Positions 18,284-27,836 of a stretch of DNA of 64,000 nt are shown here, one piece after another. The notes under the pieces were generated by a model. The model did no database searches. It worked only from the letters and a program-made list of their open reading frames with translations, and was not told the DNA's origin. The stretch's first letter is position 1, and the number at the start of each line of letters is the position of its first letter. Source of the stretch: Pelobium manganitolerans (lineage in GTDB: Bacteria; Bacteroidota; Bacteroidia; Sphingobacteriales; Sphingobacteriaceae); contig NZ_MBTA01000001.1 in the NCBI RefSeq assembly GCF_003609575.1, positions 455,561 to 519,560 of the forward strand, given 5' to 3'. Made by a program: the position numbers and the translations under genes.

Positions 18284-19288
18284 TTGGCTGATAAAATAAA
18301 AGTTGTAATAGACGGCATCCCGACTGAGGTAGAACCGGGAACAACTATTTTAAATGCTGCGCGTCAGATAGGTGGGGATATTGTGCCTCCGGCAATGTGC
18401 TACTACTCCAAATTGGAGGGCAGCGGCGGTAAATGCCGTACCTGCTTAGTAAAGGTAACTAAAGGCTCTGAGAAAGATCCTCGGCCGATGCCGAAGTTGG
18501 TGGCCAGTTGCCGTACCAATGTCATGGACGGAATGGAGGTGCTAAATATCACCTCGCCTGAAGTTGTTGAAGCGCGTAAAGGCGTAGTTGAAATGTTGTT
18601 GATTAACCACCCGCTAGATTGCCCTATTTGCGACCAGGCCGGTGAGTGCCATTTGCAAGATTTAAGCTACGAGCACGGCTTGGCAACTACACGTTACGAA
18701 TTTGACCGTCGTACTTTCGATAAAATAGACATTGGCGATAAAATTCAGTTGCACATGACGCGCTGCATTTTATGCTACCGTTGCGTTTATGTTGCCGACC
18801 AAATTACCGAAGGCCGCGTGCACGGCGTGTTAAACCGTGGAGACCACGCCGAGATTTCTACCTACATCCAAAAGGCGGTAGATAACGATTTCTCTGGAAA
18901 CATGGTTGACGTTTGCCCGGTGGGTGCTTTAACAGATAAAACTTTCCGCTTTAAAAACCGGGTATGGTTTACCAAACCGGTAGAAGCGCACAGAGATTGC
19001 CCAACCTGCTCGGGTAAGGTGACGCTGTGGTACAAAGGCGAGGAAGTTTTGCGCGTAACCGCACGTAAAGACCAATGGGGCGAGGCAGAAGAATTTATTT
19101 GCAATACCTGCCGTTTTGATAAAAAAGAAACTAAAGACTGGGTAATTGAGGGGCCGCGCAACGTATCGCGCCACTCGGTAATTAACGCCAACCATTATTA
19201 CGAGCTAAACCCGGCACAGGTGGTTAAAAAGAACCCAGAGCTGATGGAAGCAAATAAAAACCAGTTTGAAAGGGCTAAGAAGTTTTAA
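18284..19288 (+). CDS. nuoG: NADH-quinone oxidoreductase subunit G (short form)
   Basis: Iron-sulfur subunit of the electron-input module. Cluster ligands are visible in order: N1b C39, C51, C54, C76; N5 H109, C113, C116, C122; N4 C161, C164, C167, C211. A fourth set is C239-x2-C242 and C273-x2-C276, differing from the usual C-x2-C-x3-C...C of N7. At 334 residues the molybdopterin-type C-terminal domain of E. coli NuoG is absent. The start is a TTG at 18284; no ATG is available nearby and the N terminus fits the family. The stop abuts the nuoH ATG exactly. Confidence 0.93.
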   Translation: MADKIKVVIDGIPTEVEPGTTILNAARQIGGDIVPPAMCYYSKLEGSGGKCRTCLVKVTKGSEKDPRPMPKLVASCRTNVMDGMEVLNITSPEVVEARKGVVEMLLINHPLDCPICDQAGECHLQDLSYEHGLATTRYEFDRRTFDKIDIGDKIQLHMTRCILCYRCVYVADQITEGRVHGVLNRGDHAEISTYIQKAVDNDFSGNMVDVCPVGALTDKTFRFKNRVWFTKPVEAHRDCPTCSGKVTLWYKGEEVLRVTARKDQWGEAEEFICNTCRFDKKETKDWVIEGPRNVSRHSVINANHYYELNPAQVVKKNPELMEANKNQFERAKKF

Positions 19289-20326
19289 ATGGAGACTGCA
19301 TTTTTAATAGAGAAAACCGCATTGGTGTTGGTGTTATTTATCCTCACCTTAACTATTGCCGCTTACAGCACCTGGGCCGAGCGTAAAGTGGCCGCTTGGT
19401 TGCAAGACCGTGTAGGTCCAAACCGCGCAGGTATTTTTGGTTTGCTACAACCTTTGGCAGATGGCGGTAAAATGTTTTTTAAAGAAGAAATTATTCCAAG
19501 CGGCGCCAACAAATATCTTTTTGTTGCAGGCCCGTCTTTGGCTTTATTGGTTTCTTTTTTAGGATCGGCCGTTTTGCCTTTTGGCGATACCATCGAAATT
19601 TTTGGCCGTACCGTGCCTTTGCAGGTAACGGATATTAATGTGGGTGTGCTATACATTTTTGGCGTGGTATCTTTAGGCGTTTACGGCATTATGATTGGCG
19701 GTTGGGCATCCAACAATAAATATTCTTTAATGGGTGCTATCCGCGGTGCTTCTCAAAACATCAGTTACGAGATTGCCATGGGTTTATCCATCATTGCACT
19801 TTTATTGGTAACCAACAGTCTAAGTTTTAAAGAAATTGCTGCACAACAGCACGGCTGGCATTGGAATGTACTGGTACAGCCGTTGGGTTTTTTAATCTTT
19901 TTAGTATGTGCTTTTGCCGAAACCAACCGCGTTCCTTTTGACTTGCCCGAGTGTGAAACGGAGTTAATTGGCGGTTACCAAACAGAATATTCGGCTTTTA
20001 AAATGGGTGCTTACATGTTTGCCGAATACATTAACATGTTTGTTTCTTCGGCAGTAATGGCAGTGCTTTATTTTGGAGGTTATAACTATCCCGGTATGGA
20101 TGCGGTAAATGCTATGCTGGGGCCAACTTGGGGTCCGCTGGTTGGTGTTGCCGTCATGTTTATTAAAATTATCGCCTTCATCTTCTTTTTTATGTGGGTA
20201 AGGTGGACGGTACCGCGTTTCCGTTACGACCAGCTGATGGATTTAGGTTGGAAGGTGTTAATTCCGTTGGCTATTGCCAACATTGTAATTACCGCAATTG
20301 TAATTACTGTAGTAGATAAATTATAA
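19289..20326 (+). CDS. nuoH: NADH-quinone oxidoreductase subunit H
   Basis: Membrane subunit that shapes the quinone entry channel between the arms of complex I. The 345-residue protein has about eight hydrophobic helices. The conserved first loop WAERKVAAWLQDRVGPNRAG and the acidic loop ETNRVPFDLPECETELIGGY are both present. It begins directly after the nuoG stop with no spacer, so translation is coupled. nuoI follows after 34 bases. Confidence 0.97.
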   Translation: METAFLIEKTALVLVLFILTLTIAAYSTWAERKVAAWLQDRVGPNRAGIFGLLQPLADGGKMFFKEEIIPSGANKYLFVAGPSLALLVSFLGSAVLPFGDTIEIFGRTVPLQVTDINVGVLYIFGVVSLGVYGIMIGGWASNNKYSLMGAIRGASQNISYEIAMGLSIIALLLVTNSLSFKEIAAQQHGWHWNVLVQPLGFLIFLVCAFAETNRVPFDLPECETELIGGYQTEYSAFKMGAYMFAEYINMFVSSAVMAVLYFGGYNYPGMDAVNAMLGPTWGPLVGVAVMFIKIIAFIFFFMWVRWTVPRFRYDQLMDLGWKVLIPLAIANIVITAIVITVVDKL

Positions 20327-20360
20327 GGCTCCGACTTTGCTGAGCCCGACAAAATAATAG

Positions 20361-20891
20361 ATGATAATGGAATCATTAAGTGGTAGAAAAAAAGTATTAG
20401 AACAAAAACCCATGAATTTTTGGGAGCGCATGTATTTGCCTGCCATATTTAAAGGGATGGCCATTACTTTTATGCACATGTTTAAAAAGAAAGAGACGAT
20501 CCATTACCCAGAACAGGAGAGAGAGTTTTCTGAAAACTGGAGGGGGATGCACTCTTTAAAACGTGATGAGCAAGGCCGCGAACGTTGCACTGCCTGTGGT
20601 TTGTGCGCGCTATCATGCCCGGCAGAAGCCATCACCATGATTGCTGCTGAGCGCGAAAAAGGCGAAGAGCATTTATACCGCGAAGAGAAATACGCTGCCG
20701 TGTACGAGATTAACATGTTGCGCTGTATTTTTTGCGGTTTGTGCGAGGAAGCTTGCCCTAAAGAAGCCATTTATTTAGATGGCCCAATTGTGCCGGCAGA
20801 CTATTTACGTAAAGATTTTATTTACGGCAAAGACAAGTTGGTAGAAATGCCGATAACAGAATTAGAAGCCTTAAAAGGCGCTACGGTGTAG
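20361..20891 (+). CDS. nuoI: NADH-quinone oxidoreductase subunit I
   Basis: Ferredoxin-like subunit that carries clusters N6a and N6b towards N2. Two CxxCxxCxxxC(P) motifs are visible: C76, C79, C82, C86 (CTACGLCALSCP) and C122, C125, C128, C132 (CIFCGLCEEACP). The N terminus (about 1-45) has an amphipathic helical stretch typical of this subunit. A second start at MNFWER, about 17 residues in, is possible. The spacer after it contains a good promoter for nuoJ. Confidence 0.95.
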   Translation: MIMESLSGRKKVLEQKPMNFWERMYLPAIFKGMAITFMHMFKKKETIHYPEQEREFSENWRGMHSLKRDEQGRERCTACGLCALSCPAEAITMIAAEREKGEEHLYREEKYAAVYEINMLRCIFCGLCEEACPKEAIYLDGPIVPADYLRKDFIYGKDKLVEMPITELEALKGATV

Positions 20892-20904
20892 CAAAGGGCT
20901 ATTG

Positions 20905-20938
20905 TTGATATCATAATTAATAAAAAATTTTACCTTTG
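20905..20938 (+). promoter_or_regulatory. Internal promoter upstream of nuoJ
   Basis: TTG (20905-20907), 23 bases, then TACCTTTG (20931-20938) fits the TTG-N17-23-TAnnTTTG pattern. It lies in the 82-base gap after nuoI, 35 bases before the nuoJ ATG. It could give separate expression of the membrane-arm genes nuoJ-N. Confidence 0.55.
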
Positions 20939-20973
20939 CCCATCAAAAATTGGCAATAGAAAGTCATACTTAA

Positions 20974-21477
20974 ATGAGTTTATTTTACTTAGTTGCATTT
21001 TTGTCGATTCTATTTTCTTTGTTGGTAATCTTCACAAAGAACCCGGTGCATAGTGTTTTATACCTTATTGCCACCTTTTTCACCTTCACTATACATTACA
21101 TTTTGCTAAACGCGCAGTTTTTGGCGGTGGTAAACTTTATTGTTTACATGGGTGCCATTATGGTGCTTTTCCTCTTTGTTTTGATGTTGATGAACCTGAA
21201 TAAGGATACCGAGCCGGTAAAATCTAACCTGATTAAAATCATTGGCGTTATTGCCGGCGGTGCATTGTTGGTCACCCTAGTAGGCGCATCTAAAGCTTTG
21301 CAAACATCAGCAGTAAGCGCAGGTCCAAATTCTGAGATTGGTTTGGTAGAAAACTTGGGCAAGGTGCTTTTCAACGAGTTTTTATTGCCGTTTGAACTGT
21401 CGTCACTGTTGTTGCTTTCTGCTTTGGTAGGTGCAATTTTGTTGGCCCGTAAAGATAAAAAGACTCAAAATGGATAA
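20974..21477 (+). CDS. nuoJ: NADH-quinone oxidoreductase subunit J
   Basis: Membrane-arm subunit of complex I with five predicted helices. The 167-residue protein has the helix-2/3 region NFIVYMGAIMVLFLFVLMLM, which carries the pi-bulge YxGAIMVLF signature, and ends LLSALVGAILLARKDKK. Its last 8 bases overlap the start of nuoK. Length and order are normal. Confidence 0.95.
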   Translation: MSLFYLVAFLSILFSLLVIFTKNPVHSVLYLIATFFTFTIHYILLNAQFLAVVNFIVYMGAIMVLFLFVLMLMNLNKDTEPVKSNLIKIIGVIAGGALLVTLVGASKALQTSAVSAGPNSEIGLVENLGKVLFNEFLLPFELSSLLLLSALVGAILLARKDKKTQNG

Positions 21478-21799
21478 TATAACAGCAACCATTCAGGTGG
21501 TTCCACTTAACCATTACATCCTGTTAAGTGCCATCATTTTTACAATCGGAGTTATCGGCGTGCTTATCCGCAGAAACGCAATCATCATTTTTATGTCGGT
21601 AGAGCTGATGTTAAACGCCGTGAACTTGTTGCTTACCGCATTTTCGGCGTATAGTGGCGATGCGTCTGGACAAGTGTTTGTGTTTTTTATTATGGCGCTG
21701 GCTGCGGCCGAGGTGGCAGTGGGCCTGGCTATAATTGTGATGGTTTACCGTAACACAAACTCCATCGATATTAATGTGTTGAACAGGTTAAAGTGGTAA
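21470..21799 (+). CDS. nuoK: NADH-quinone oxidoreductase subunit K
   Basis: Small antiporter-like membrane subunit, about 109 residues with three helices. The conserved helix VELMLNAVNLLLTAF contains the glutamate used in proton transfer, with a further acidic residue in ALAAAEVAVGLAI. The ATG at 21470 (MDNITATIQ) is chosen; an upstream in-frame ATG at 21431 would give an unlikely extension inside nuoJ. It overlaps nuoJ by 8 bases. Confidence 0.95.
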   Translation: MDNITATIQVVPLNHYILLSAIIFTIGVIGVLIRRNAIIIFMSVELMLNAVNLLLTAFSAYSGDASGQVFVFFIMALAAAEVAVGLAIIVMVYRNTNSIDINVLNRLKW

Positions 21800-21815
21800 T
21801 TTTTTATACAGCTAA

Positions 21816-23717
21816 ATGATAGACTTAGTTTGGTTAATTCCGTTATTCCCTTTTATAGGCTTCCTCATCTGCGGGCTTGGCAGAAACGTATTGCCTAAAG
21901 CGCTGTTAGGCGGTATTGCTAGCTTAGCGGTTATCGTATCTTTTGCGGTAAGCTTGGGCATTTTTTTACAGTTCGACGCAAAAACAGCTGCCGTTGTCAA
22001 TCTCTTTGATTGGATTAACGTGGGCACCATCAATATTCCTTTTGCTTTCCAGATAGATCAGCTCAGCATTTTAATGTTGCTGATTATTACTGGTATCGGA
22101 TCTTTAATCCACATTTATTCTACCGCGTACATGAGTCACGATGCTGGCTTCGGCAAGTTTTTCTCGTACCTAAACCTCTTTGTGTTTTTTATGCTGTTGT
22201 TGGTGCTGGGCGAAAACTACATCATCATGTTCATCGGTTGGGAAGGTGTAGGCTTATGCTCGTACCTGCTTATCGGCTTTTGGTACACCAACGGCGAATA
22301 TGCCGACGCGGCCAAAAAAGCTTTTATCATGAACCGTATCGGTGATTTGGGCTTTTTAATAGGTGTCTTTGTAATTATAGCAACTTTTGGCAGCAGCTCT
22401 TTTTCGGCAGTGTTCCCTCAAGCGCAGGCTTTGGTTTCTGGCGATACTACGCTAACCTTAATTACTATTCTGTTGTTTATTGGTGCCACGGGTAAATCGG
22501 CGCAGTTGCCTTTATTTACCTGGTTGCCAGATGCGATGGCGGGTCCAACTCCGGTTTCGGCCTTAATACACGCCGCAACAATGGTTACCGCCGGTATTTA
22601 TATGATTGCGCGCTCTAACATTTTGTTTAGCCTTTCGCCGGTAACTATGAGCATTATTGCGGTAGTTGGCTTGGCGACTGCAATTATTGCGGCCATCATC
22701 GCGCTAACGCAAACAGATATTAAAAAGGTTTTAGCCTACTCTACGGTATCGCAACTGGGTTATATGTTTTTAGGCTTGGGCGTAGGTGCTTATACCGGCG
22801 CTTTCTTCCACGTGTTAACTCATGCTTTCTTTAAAGCCTTGCTATTCTTGGGTGCCGGTTCGGTAATCCATGCGATGAGTAATGAGCAGGATATGCGTAA
22901 CATGGGCGGTTTACGTAAAAAATTACCGACCACTTTTATCACCATGTTGGCGGGTACCATTGCCATCTCGGGCTTGCCGCCTTTTGCAGGTTTCTTCTCT
23001 AAAGATGAGATTTTAGCCCACGTATTTGAACATAATGTAGTGCTTTGGGTAATTGGCGTTTTAGGCGCTTTGTTAACCGCGTTTTATATGTTTAGGATGA
23101 TGTTTTTAACTTTCTGGGGTTCTTTTAGAGGCACCGAAGAGCAGAAACACCATTTACACGAGTCGCCGGCAGCCATGACTGTTCCATTAATTGTATTGGC
23201 TATCCTATCTGTTGTAGGAGGTTTCATTGGCGTTCCGGAAGCTTTACACGGTTCGCATTGGTTGGCAAACTATCTTTCTCCAATCTTTGAAGCTTCTAAC
23301 AGCCGTTTGGGCGAGCTTTCTCTTTCGCATGCTACTGAATATGCTTTAATGGCCGTTTCTGTGGTGGGTGTGATTATCGCCATTGCAATAGCTTATGTAA
23401 AATATGTTAAAAACGGCCATGTGCCGTTGGCAGATAGCGAAGCACGTCCGGCGTTGGCAAAGCTATCTTACCATAAATTTTATTTTGATGAGTTTTATGC
23501 GGCCTTAATTACCAAGCCTCTAGATGCGCTTTCAGGTTTCTTTTACAAAACGGTTGATAAATCAGGTATAGATGGCATTGTAAATGGCGTTTCTAAAGCA
23601 CCTGTAGAAGCCAGCAAAGGCTTCCGTTTATTGCAAACCGGTAACGTAGGCTTTTACATTTTTGCAATGGTGATAGGTATAGTTGCTGTTTTAGCATATA
23701 GTTTTTTCAAGTTTTAG
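21816..23717 (+). CDS. nuoL: NADH-quinone oxidoreductase subunit L
   Basis: The distal antiporter-like subunit that pumps protons and carries the long lateral helix. The 633-residue protein is almost wholly hydrophobic. GWEGVGLCSYLLIGFW holds the conserved helix-5 glutamate, and TWLPDAMAGPTPVSALIHAATMV is the proton-antiporter family signature. The C-terminal part ends in a membrane segment after a polar stretch, as expected for the lateral helix and anchor. Confidence 0.96.
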   Translation: MIDLVWLIPLFPFIGFLICGLGRNVLPKALLGGIASLAVIVSFAVSLGIFLQFDAKTAAVVNLFDWINVGTINIPFAFQIDQLSILMLLIITGIGSLIHIYSTAYMSHDAGFGKFFSYLNLFVFFMLLLVLGENYIIMFIGWEGVGLCSYLLIGFWYTNGEYADAAKKAFIMNRIGDLGFLIGVFVIIATFGSSSFSAVFPQAQALVSGDTTLTLITILLFIGATGKSAQLPLFTWLPDAMAGPTPVSALIHAATMVTAGIYMIARSNILFSLSPVTMSIIAVVGLATAIIAAIIALTQTDIKKVLAYSTVSQLGYMFLGLGVGAYTGAFFHVLTHAFFKALLFLGAGSVIHAMSNEQDMRNMGGLRKKLPTTFITMLAGTIAISGLPPFAGFFSKDEILAHVFEHNVVLWVIGVLGALLTAFYMFRMMFLTFWGSFRGTEEQKHHLHESPAAMTVPLIVLAILSVVGGFIGVPEALHGSHWLANYLSPIFEASNSRLGELSLSHATEYALMAVSVVGVIIAIAIAYVKYVKNGHVPLADSEARPALAKLSYHKFYFDEFYAALITKPLDALSGFFYKTVDKSGIDGIVNGVSKAPVEASKGFRLLQTGNVGFYIFAMVIGIVAVLAYSFFKF

Positions 23718-23737
23718 GCTTCCGAATTAAAGAATAA

Positions 23738-25192
23738 ATGAATCTCTTAATCTTATTATTTTTTCCTTTAGTGGGTTCAATAGCGGTGCTACTGAACAGA
23801 AATTATGCAAAGCAAACCGCTTTGATCAGTTCTATCATCACTTTAGGGTTTGCCGTATCTATGCTTTGCAATTTTGAAGCAGATGCCAGCAAACAATTCG
23901 TTGTAGATTTAGCTTGGATGCCACAGTTCGGCATCAGCTTTAAAGCAGGTATCGATGGGATCAGCATGTTAATGGTGCTGTTAACTACCGTGCTTACGCC
24001 GTTAATTATCTTATCGGGTTTTAACCGCACTTTTAAACACACTTCGGCGCTGTTTGCTTTGATTTTGTTTATGCAGTCGGCACTGTTAGTAGTGTTTACC
24101 GCTTTAGATGCCTTTTTGTTTTATGTTGGCTGGGAAGCAGCTTTAATCCCGATTTATTTTATCTGCGCCATTTGGGGCGGAGCAGACCGTATTAAAGTTA
24201 CCTACAAATTTTTTATTTACACTTTTGCCGGCTCGCTGTTTATGTTGTTAGGTATCATTTACCTGCACCTACAAACGCCCGGAAACACTTATGATTTGCA
24301 AGCATTTTACGCTTTAAATTTAGATAGCAGTACGCAAGCTTGGTTGTTCTGGTGTTTCTTTGCGGCTTTTGCTGTGAAGATTCCTATTTTCCCGTTCCAC
24401 ACCTGGCAACCGGACACTTATACCGAATCACCCACAATTGGCACTATGCTTTTGGGCGGTATTATGCTTAAAATGGGTATTTATGGATTGGTGCGCTGGT
24501 TAATTCCGGTTTTACCCTTAGGTTTTGCCGAGTGGAAAGAACTAGCTTTAATCCTGTGCATTATTGGCGTTGTTTACGGCTCTATTATCGCGTTTACGCA
24601 AAAAGATATTAAGCGTTTAATTGCTTACTCTTCTATTGCGCACGTAGGCTTAATTGCTGCAGGCGTTTTTACTTGGAATTTGCAAGGCTTACAAGGCGCT
24701 ATGATACAGATGCTAAACCACGGTATTAATGTGATCGGGTTGTTTTTTGTTGCCGATATCATCATTAACCGTTTAAACACACGCGAAATTGCGCTGATGG
24801 GTGGCATTGCTAAAATAGCCCCTAAACTGTCCATCACTTTTTTAATTGTGGTTTTAGGTGCGGTAGCCTTGCCATTGACCAACGGTTTTATTGGCGAGTT
24901 TTTATTGCTGAACGGTGTATTCCAATTTAACATTTGGGCGGCGGCTATTGCGGGCTTAACCATCATCTTTAGTGCCGTTTACCTATTGCGCATGTACAAA
25001 AACGTAATGCAAGGCACTTTAAACGAACTTACCGGATCATTTAAAGATATCCACGGATCAGAGTTGGTGGTGTTAGGCGTGGTTTGCGCCCTCATAATTG
25101 TAATTGGCGTTTACCCGCAACCTATTTTGCATATTTCCGAAGCCGCTGTAAACGGCTTAATTGGCGAGGTAAACAGTAAATTAGCATTTTAA
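23738..25192 (+). CDS. nuoM: NADH-quinone oxidoreductase subunit M
   Basis: Antiporter-like proton-pumping subunit next to NuoL, 484 residues with about 14 helices. The helix-5 motif GWEAALIPIYFICAIWG contains the key glutamate, and FHTWQPDTYTESPTIGTMLL is the M-subunit version of the family signature. It lies 20 bases after nuoL and 8 bases before nuoN. No anomaly. Confidence 0.96.
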   Translation: MNLLILLFFPLVGSIAVLLNRNYAKQTALISSIITLGFAVSMLCNFEADASKQFVVDLAWMPQFGISFKAGIDGISMLMVLLTTVLTPLIILSGFNRTFKHTSALFALILFMQSALLVVFTALDAFLFYVGWEAALIPIYFICAIWGGADRIKVTYKFFIYTFAGSLFMLLGIIYLHLQTPGNTYDLQAFYALNLDSSTQAWLFWCFFAAFAVKIPIFPFHTWQPDTYTESPTIGTMLLGGIMLKMGIYGLVRWLIPVLPLGFAEWKELALILCIIGVVYGSIIAFTQKDIKRLIAYSSIAHVGLIAAGVFTWNLQGLQGAMIQMLNHGINVIGLFFVADIIINRLNTREIALMGGIAKIAPKLSITFLIVVLGAVALPLTNGFIGEFLLLNGVFQFNIWAAAIAGLTIIFSAVYLLRMYKNVMQGTLNELTGSFKDIHGSELVVLGVVCALIIVIGVYPQPILHISEAAVNGLIGEVNSKLAF

Positions 25193-25200
25193 TTGTAAGA

Positions 25201-26580
25201 ATGAATTCTTTAATAGTTGTATCGATATTAGCGCTTGTAGTTCTTTATTTAGGATTATTTAAAGCAAAAAATGCTTTATTGCCGGTAAGCGTTTTAGGTT
25301 TAGTAGCCGCTTTGGTTTTGGCGGTATGCGAATGGAACAGTGGCGCCGCACCTATTTTTAGCGGAATGATGCATTTTGACAATTTCGCTGTGGCTTTTAC
25401 CAGCCTTACCGTGGTTTCTACCATTCTTATCCTGTTGCTGTCTAAACAATATTTTGAAAAAATAAGCGAGAACGTCGCCGAATACTATACCATTATCCTT
25501 TTTGCTTTAGCGGGGATCATCATCATGGTATCTTACCATAACCTGTCTATGCTGTTTGTGGGCTTAGAGATCATGTCCGTAAGTTTGTACATATTGGCAG
25601 GCATTAAAAAACGCGATTTTGCTTCAAACGAAGCTTCATTGAAATACTTTTTAATGGGCGCTTTTTCTACCGGCTTTCTATTGTTCGGCATCGCGCTATT
25701 GTACGGCGCCAGCCATTCATTTGATTTGTCTGTGATTGCAAAATACGTTACCGACCATCCGGAAGGCTTAAACCCAATTTTTTACGCCGGTATCGTATTA
25801 ATTATGGTGGGTATGTGTTTTAAAGTGGGAGCAGCACCTTTCCATTTTTGGGTGCCGGATGTTTATGAAGGTTCGCCGACTTTGATTACCACATTTATGG
25901 CTACGGTAGTTAAAACCGCAGGCTTTGCGGCCTTTTTGAGGTTGTTCTCTATCTGTTTTGCGCCACTGTCTGATTTTTGGATGCCTACTTTGTTGGCTAT
26001 TACCATTATCACCTTGTTTATCGGTAACATCACCGCTTTGTTTCAAGACAATTTTAAGCGTATGCTTACCTATTCTAGCGTATCGCACGCCGGGTATATG
26101 CTTTTCGCGATAGTTGCCTTGGGCGCTACTTCATCAAACGCTATTTTTGTTTACACCGCTGCTTATTCTTTGGCTTCTATCATCGCTTTTGCTGTTTTAA
26201 TTTTAGTAAAAGAACAAACCGGAAGCGAGAACTTCGATAGCTTTAACGGCTTGGGCAAAAAGAATCCGTTTTTGGCTTTGGTGGTTACCGTGTCTATGCT
26301 ATCTTTTGCGGGCATACCGCTAACGGCAGGCTTCATCGGCAAATTTTTCATGTTCTCATCGGCTTTGCAAGAGTACCACATTTGGTTAGTTGTGTTGGCC
26401 ATCATTAACGCCATCATCTCTATCTTTTACTATTTCCGCGTTATTGTGGCTATGTATTTTAAAGATGCCGAGCGTAAAGAACTTGTTTCTAACGGCTACT
26501 TTAAATTGGTATTAGGCGCATCGGCTATTATAACAGTTGTTTTGGGCGTGTATCCATCGCTAATCACAGATTTGTTTTAA
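25201..26580 (+). CDS. nuoN: NADH-quinone oxidoreductase subunit N
   Basis: Third antiporter-like subunit and last nuo gene, 459 residues. GLEIMSVSLYILAG is the helix-5 motif and FHFWVPDVYEGSPTLITTFMA the family signature. It is shorter than NuoL as expected. No clear terminator follows; dedA starts 52 bases later, so some readthrough into the next genes is possible. Confidence 0.96.
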   Translation: MNSLIVVSILALVVLYLGLFKAKNALLPVSVLGLVAALVLAVCEWNSGAAPIFSGMMHFDNFAVAFTSLTVVSTILILLLSKQYFEKISENVAEYYTIILFALAGIIIMVSYHNLSMLFVGLEIMSVSLYILAGIKKRDFASNEASLKYFLMGAFSTGFLLFGIALLYGASHSFDLSVIAKYVTDHPEGLNPIFYAGIVLIMVGMCFKVGAAPFHFWVPDVYEGSPTLITTFMATVVKTAGFAAFLRLFSICFAPLSDFWMPTLLAITIITLFIGNITALFQDNFKRMLTYSSVSHAGYMLFAIVALGATSSNAIFVYTAAYSLASIIAFAVLILVKEQTGSENFDSFNGLGKKNPFLALVVTVSMLSFAGIPLTAGFIGKFFMFSSALQEYHIWLVVLAIINAIISIFYYFRVIVAMYFKDAERKELVSNGYFKLVLGASAIITVVLGVYPSLITDLF

Positions 26581-26632
26581 TTTTCCGATGATTATAAAAT
26601 TGCAAGAATATTTGTAGTTTTATGAGATAGCT

Positions 26633-27298
26633 ATGCATGATCTTTGGGAGCACCTCACTAAACTTATCAACGCAGAGGAGATTATTCGCCAAGGCGGGTT
26701 TTATTTAATCCTTTTTGTTGTATTTGCCGAGACCGGACTATTCTTCGGTTTTTTTCTTCCGGGCGATTACCTTTTGTTTTTAGCCGGTATGTTTGTAGCC
26801 ACCGGGAAACTGGACGTGGGCATTGTTGCCATGGTACTTGGTTTGATATTTGCGGCTGCCGCAGGAAACTTTGTGGGCTACTGGTTTGGGTACCGCACCG
26901 GCCCCATGTTATATAAAAGGAACGATAGCTTTTTCTTTAAGAAGAAGTATTTAAAAGCTGCAGAAGCCTACTATAAAAAGCAAGGTGCATTTGCGCTAAT
27001 CATGGGCCGCTTTGTACCGATAGTACGCACCTTTGCCCCGATAGTTGCAGGTGTGGTAAAACTAGATTTAAAAAGATTTGCCTTTTTAAACGTGGTAGGC
27101 GCGGTTTTTTGGATTACGTCTTTAACGCTTTTGGGCTACTTTTTAGGTAAAGAGTTTGAAAAAGAGATAGAAAATTATCTGGGATACATTATTTTTGGTT
27201 TTATATTTTTAACAACTTTACCGTTAGCAATAGCATATTTTAAGAAGAAACTGAGCAAAGAACCTCAGGATATAGAAGATACAACAGATGACAGATAA
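26633..27298 (+). CDS. DedA-family (SNARE-associated) membrane protein
   Basis: A 221-residue inner-membrane protein of the DedA/VTT family, thought to move or flip lipids such as undecaprenyl phosphate or phosphatidylethanolamine. Signatures are ETGLFFGFFLPGDYLLFLAG near 32-51 and GRFVPIVRTFAPIVAG near 122-137, with a re-entrant helix arrangement and GYWFGYRTG. Its last 11 bases overlap ppa, so the two are coupled. The exact lipid substrate cannot be told. Confidence 0.92.
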   Translation: MHDLWEHLTKLINAEEIIRQGGFYLILFVVFAETGLFFGFFLPGDYLLFLAGMFVATGKLDVGIVAMVLGLIFAAAAGNFVGYWFGYRTGPMLYKRNDSFFFKKKYLKAAEAYYKKQGAFALIMGRFVPIVRTFAPIVAGVVKLDLKRFAFLNVVGAVFWITSLTLLGYFLGKEFEKEIENYLGYIIFGFIFLTTLPLAIAYFKKKLSKEPQDIEDTTDDR

Positions 27299-27833
27299 AC
27301 ACCCGTGGCACTCGGTTACGCCAGGCAAAAATGCGCCAGAATTCGTAAATGCAATCATCGAAATCCCGAAAGGCTCCAAAGCCAAGTACGAAATTGATAA
27401 AGATTCTGGCCTGCTATTGCTAGACAGGATGTTGTTTTCTTCAGTAATGTACCCAGCAAATTACGGTTTTATCCCACAAACTTATTGTGATGATAGGGAC
27501 CCTTTGGATATTTTGGTGCTGTGCTCGGCAGATGTGTACCCTATGTCTATTGTGGAAGCGAAAGTAATTGGGGTAATGCACATGGTGGATAATGGAGAGC
27601 AGGACGATAAAATCATCGCGGTAGCAAAAAATGACATGTCTGTAAATTATATTAAAGATTTAACAGAATTACCTCCCCATACCATGAAAGAAGTGGTACG
27701 TTTTTTCCAAGATTATAAAGCTTTGGAAGGCAAAAACGTAACTATTGAAACTTTGCACGGTAAAGATTACGCCTTTAAAGTAATCGAAGAAAGCATAGAA
27801 TTGTATAATTCTACGTTTAGAAATAAAGTATAA
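27288..27833 (+). CDS. ppa: Inorganic pyrophosphatase (family I)
   Basis: Soluble cytoplasmic enzyme that hydrolyses pyrophosphate and so drives biosynthetic reactions. The 181-residue length fits. The metal-site signature DDRDPLDILVL is intact, preceded by YPANYGFIPQTY, and EIPKGSKAKYEID near the N terminus matches the family substrate-binding region. It overlaps dedA by 11 bases and precedes the CorC-like gene by 3 bases. Confidence 0.96.
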   Translation: MTDKHPWHSVTPGKNAPEFVNAIIEIPKGSKAKYEIDKDSGLLLLDRMLFSSVMYPANYGFIPQTYCDDRDPLDILVLCSADVYPMSIVEAKVIGVMHMVDNGEQDDKIIAVAKNDMSVNYIKDLTELPPHTMKEVVRFFQDYKALEGKNVTIETLHGKDYAFKVIEESIELYNSTFRNKV

Positions 27834-27836
27834 CCT

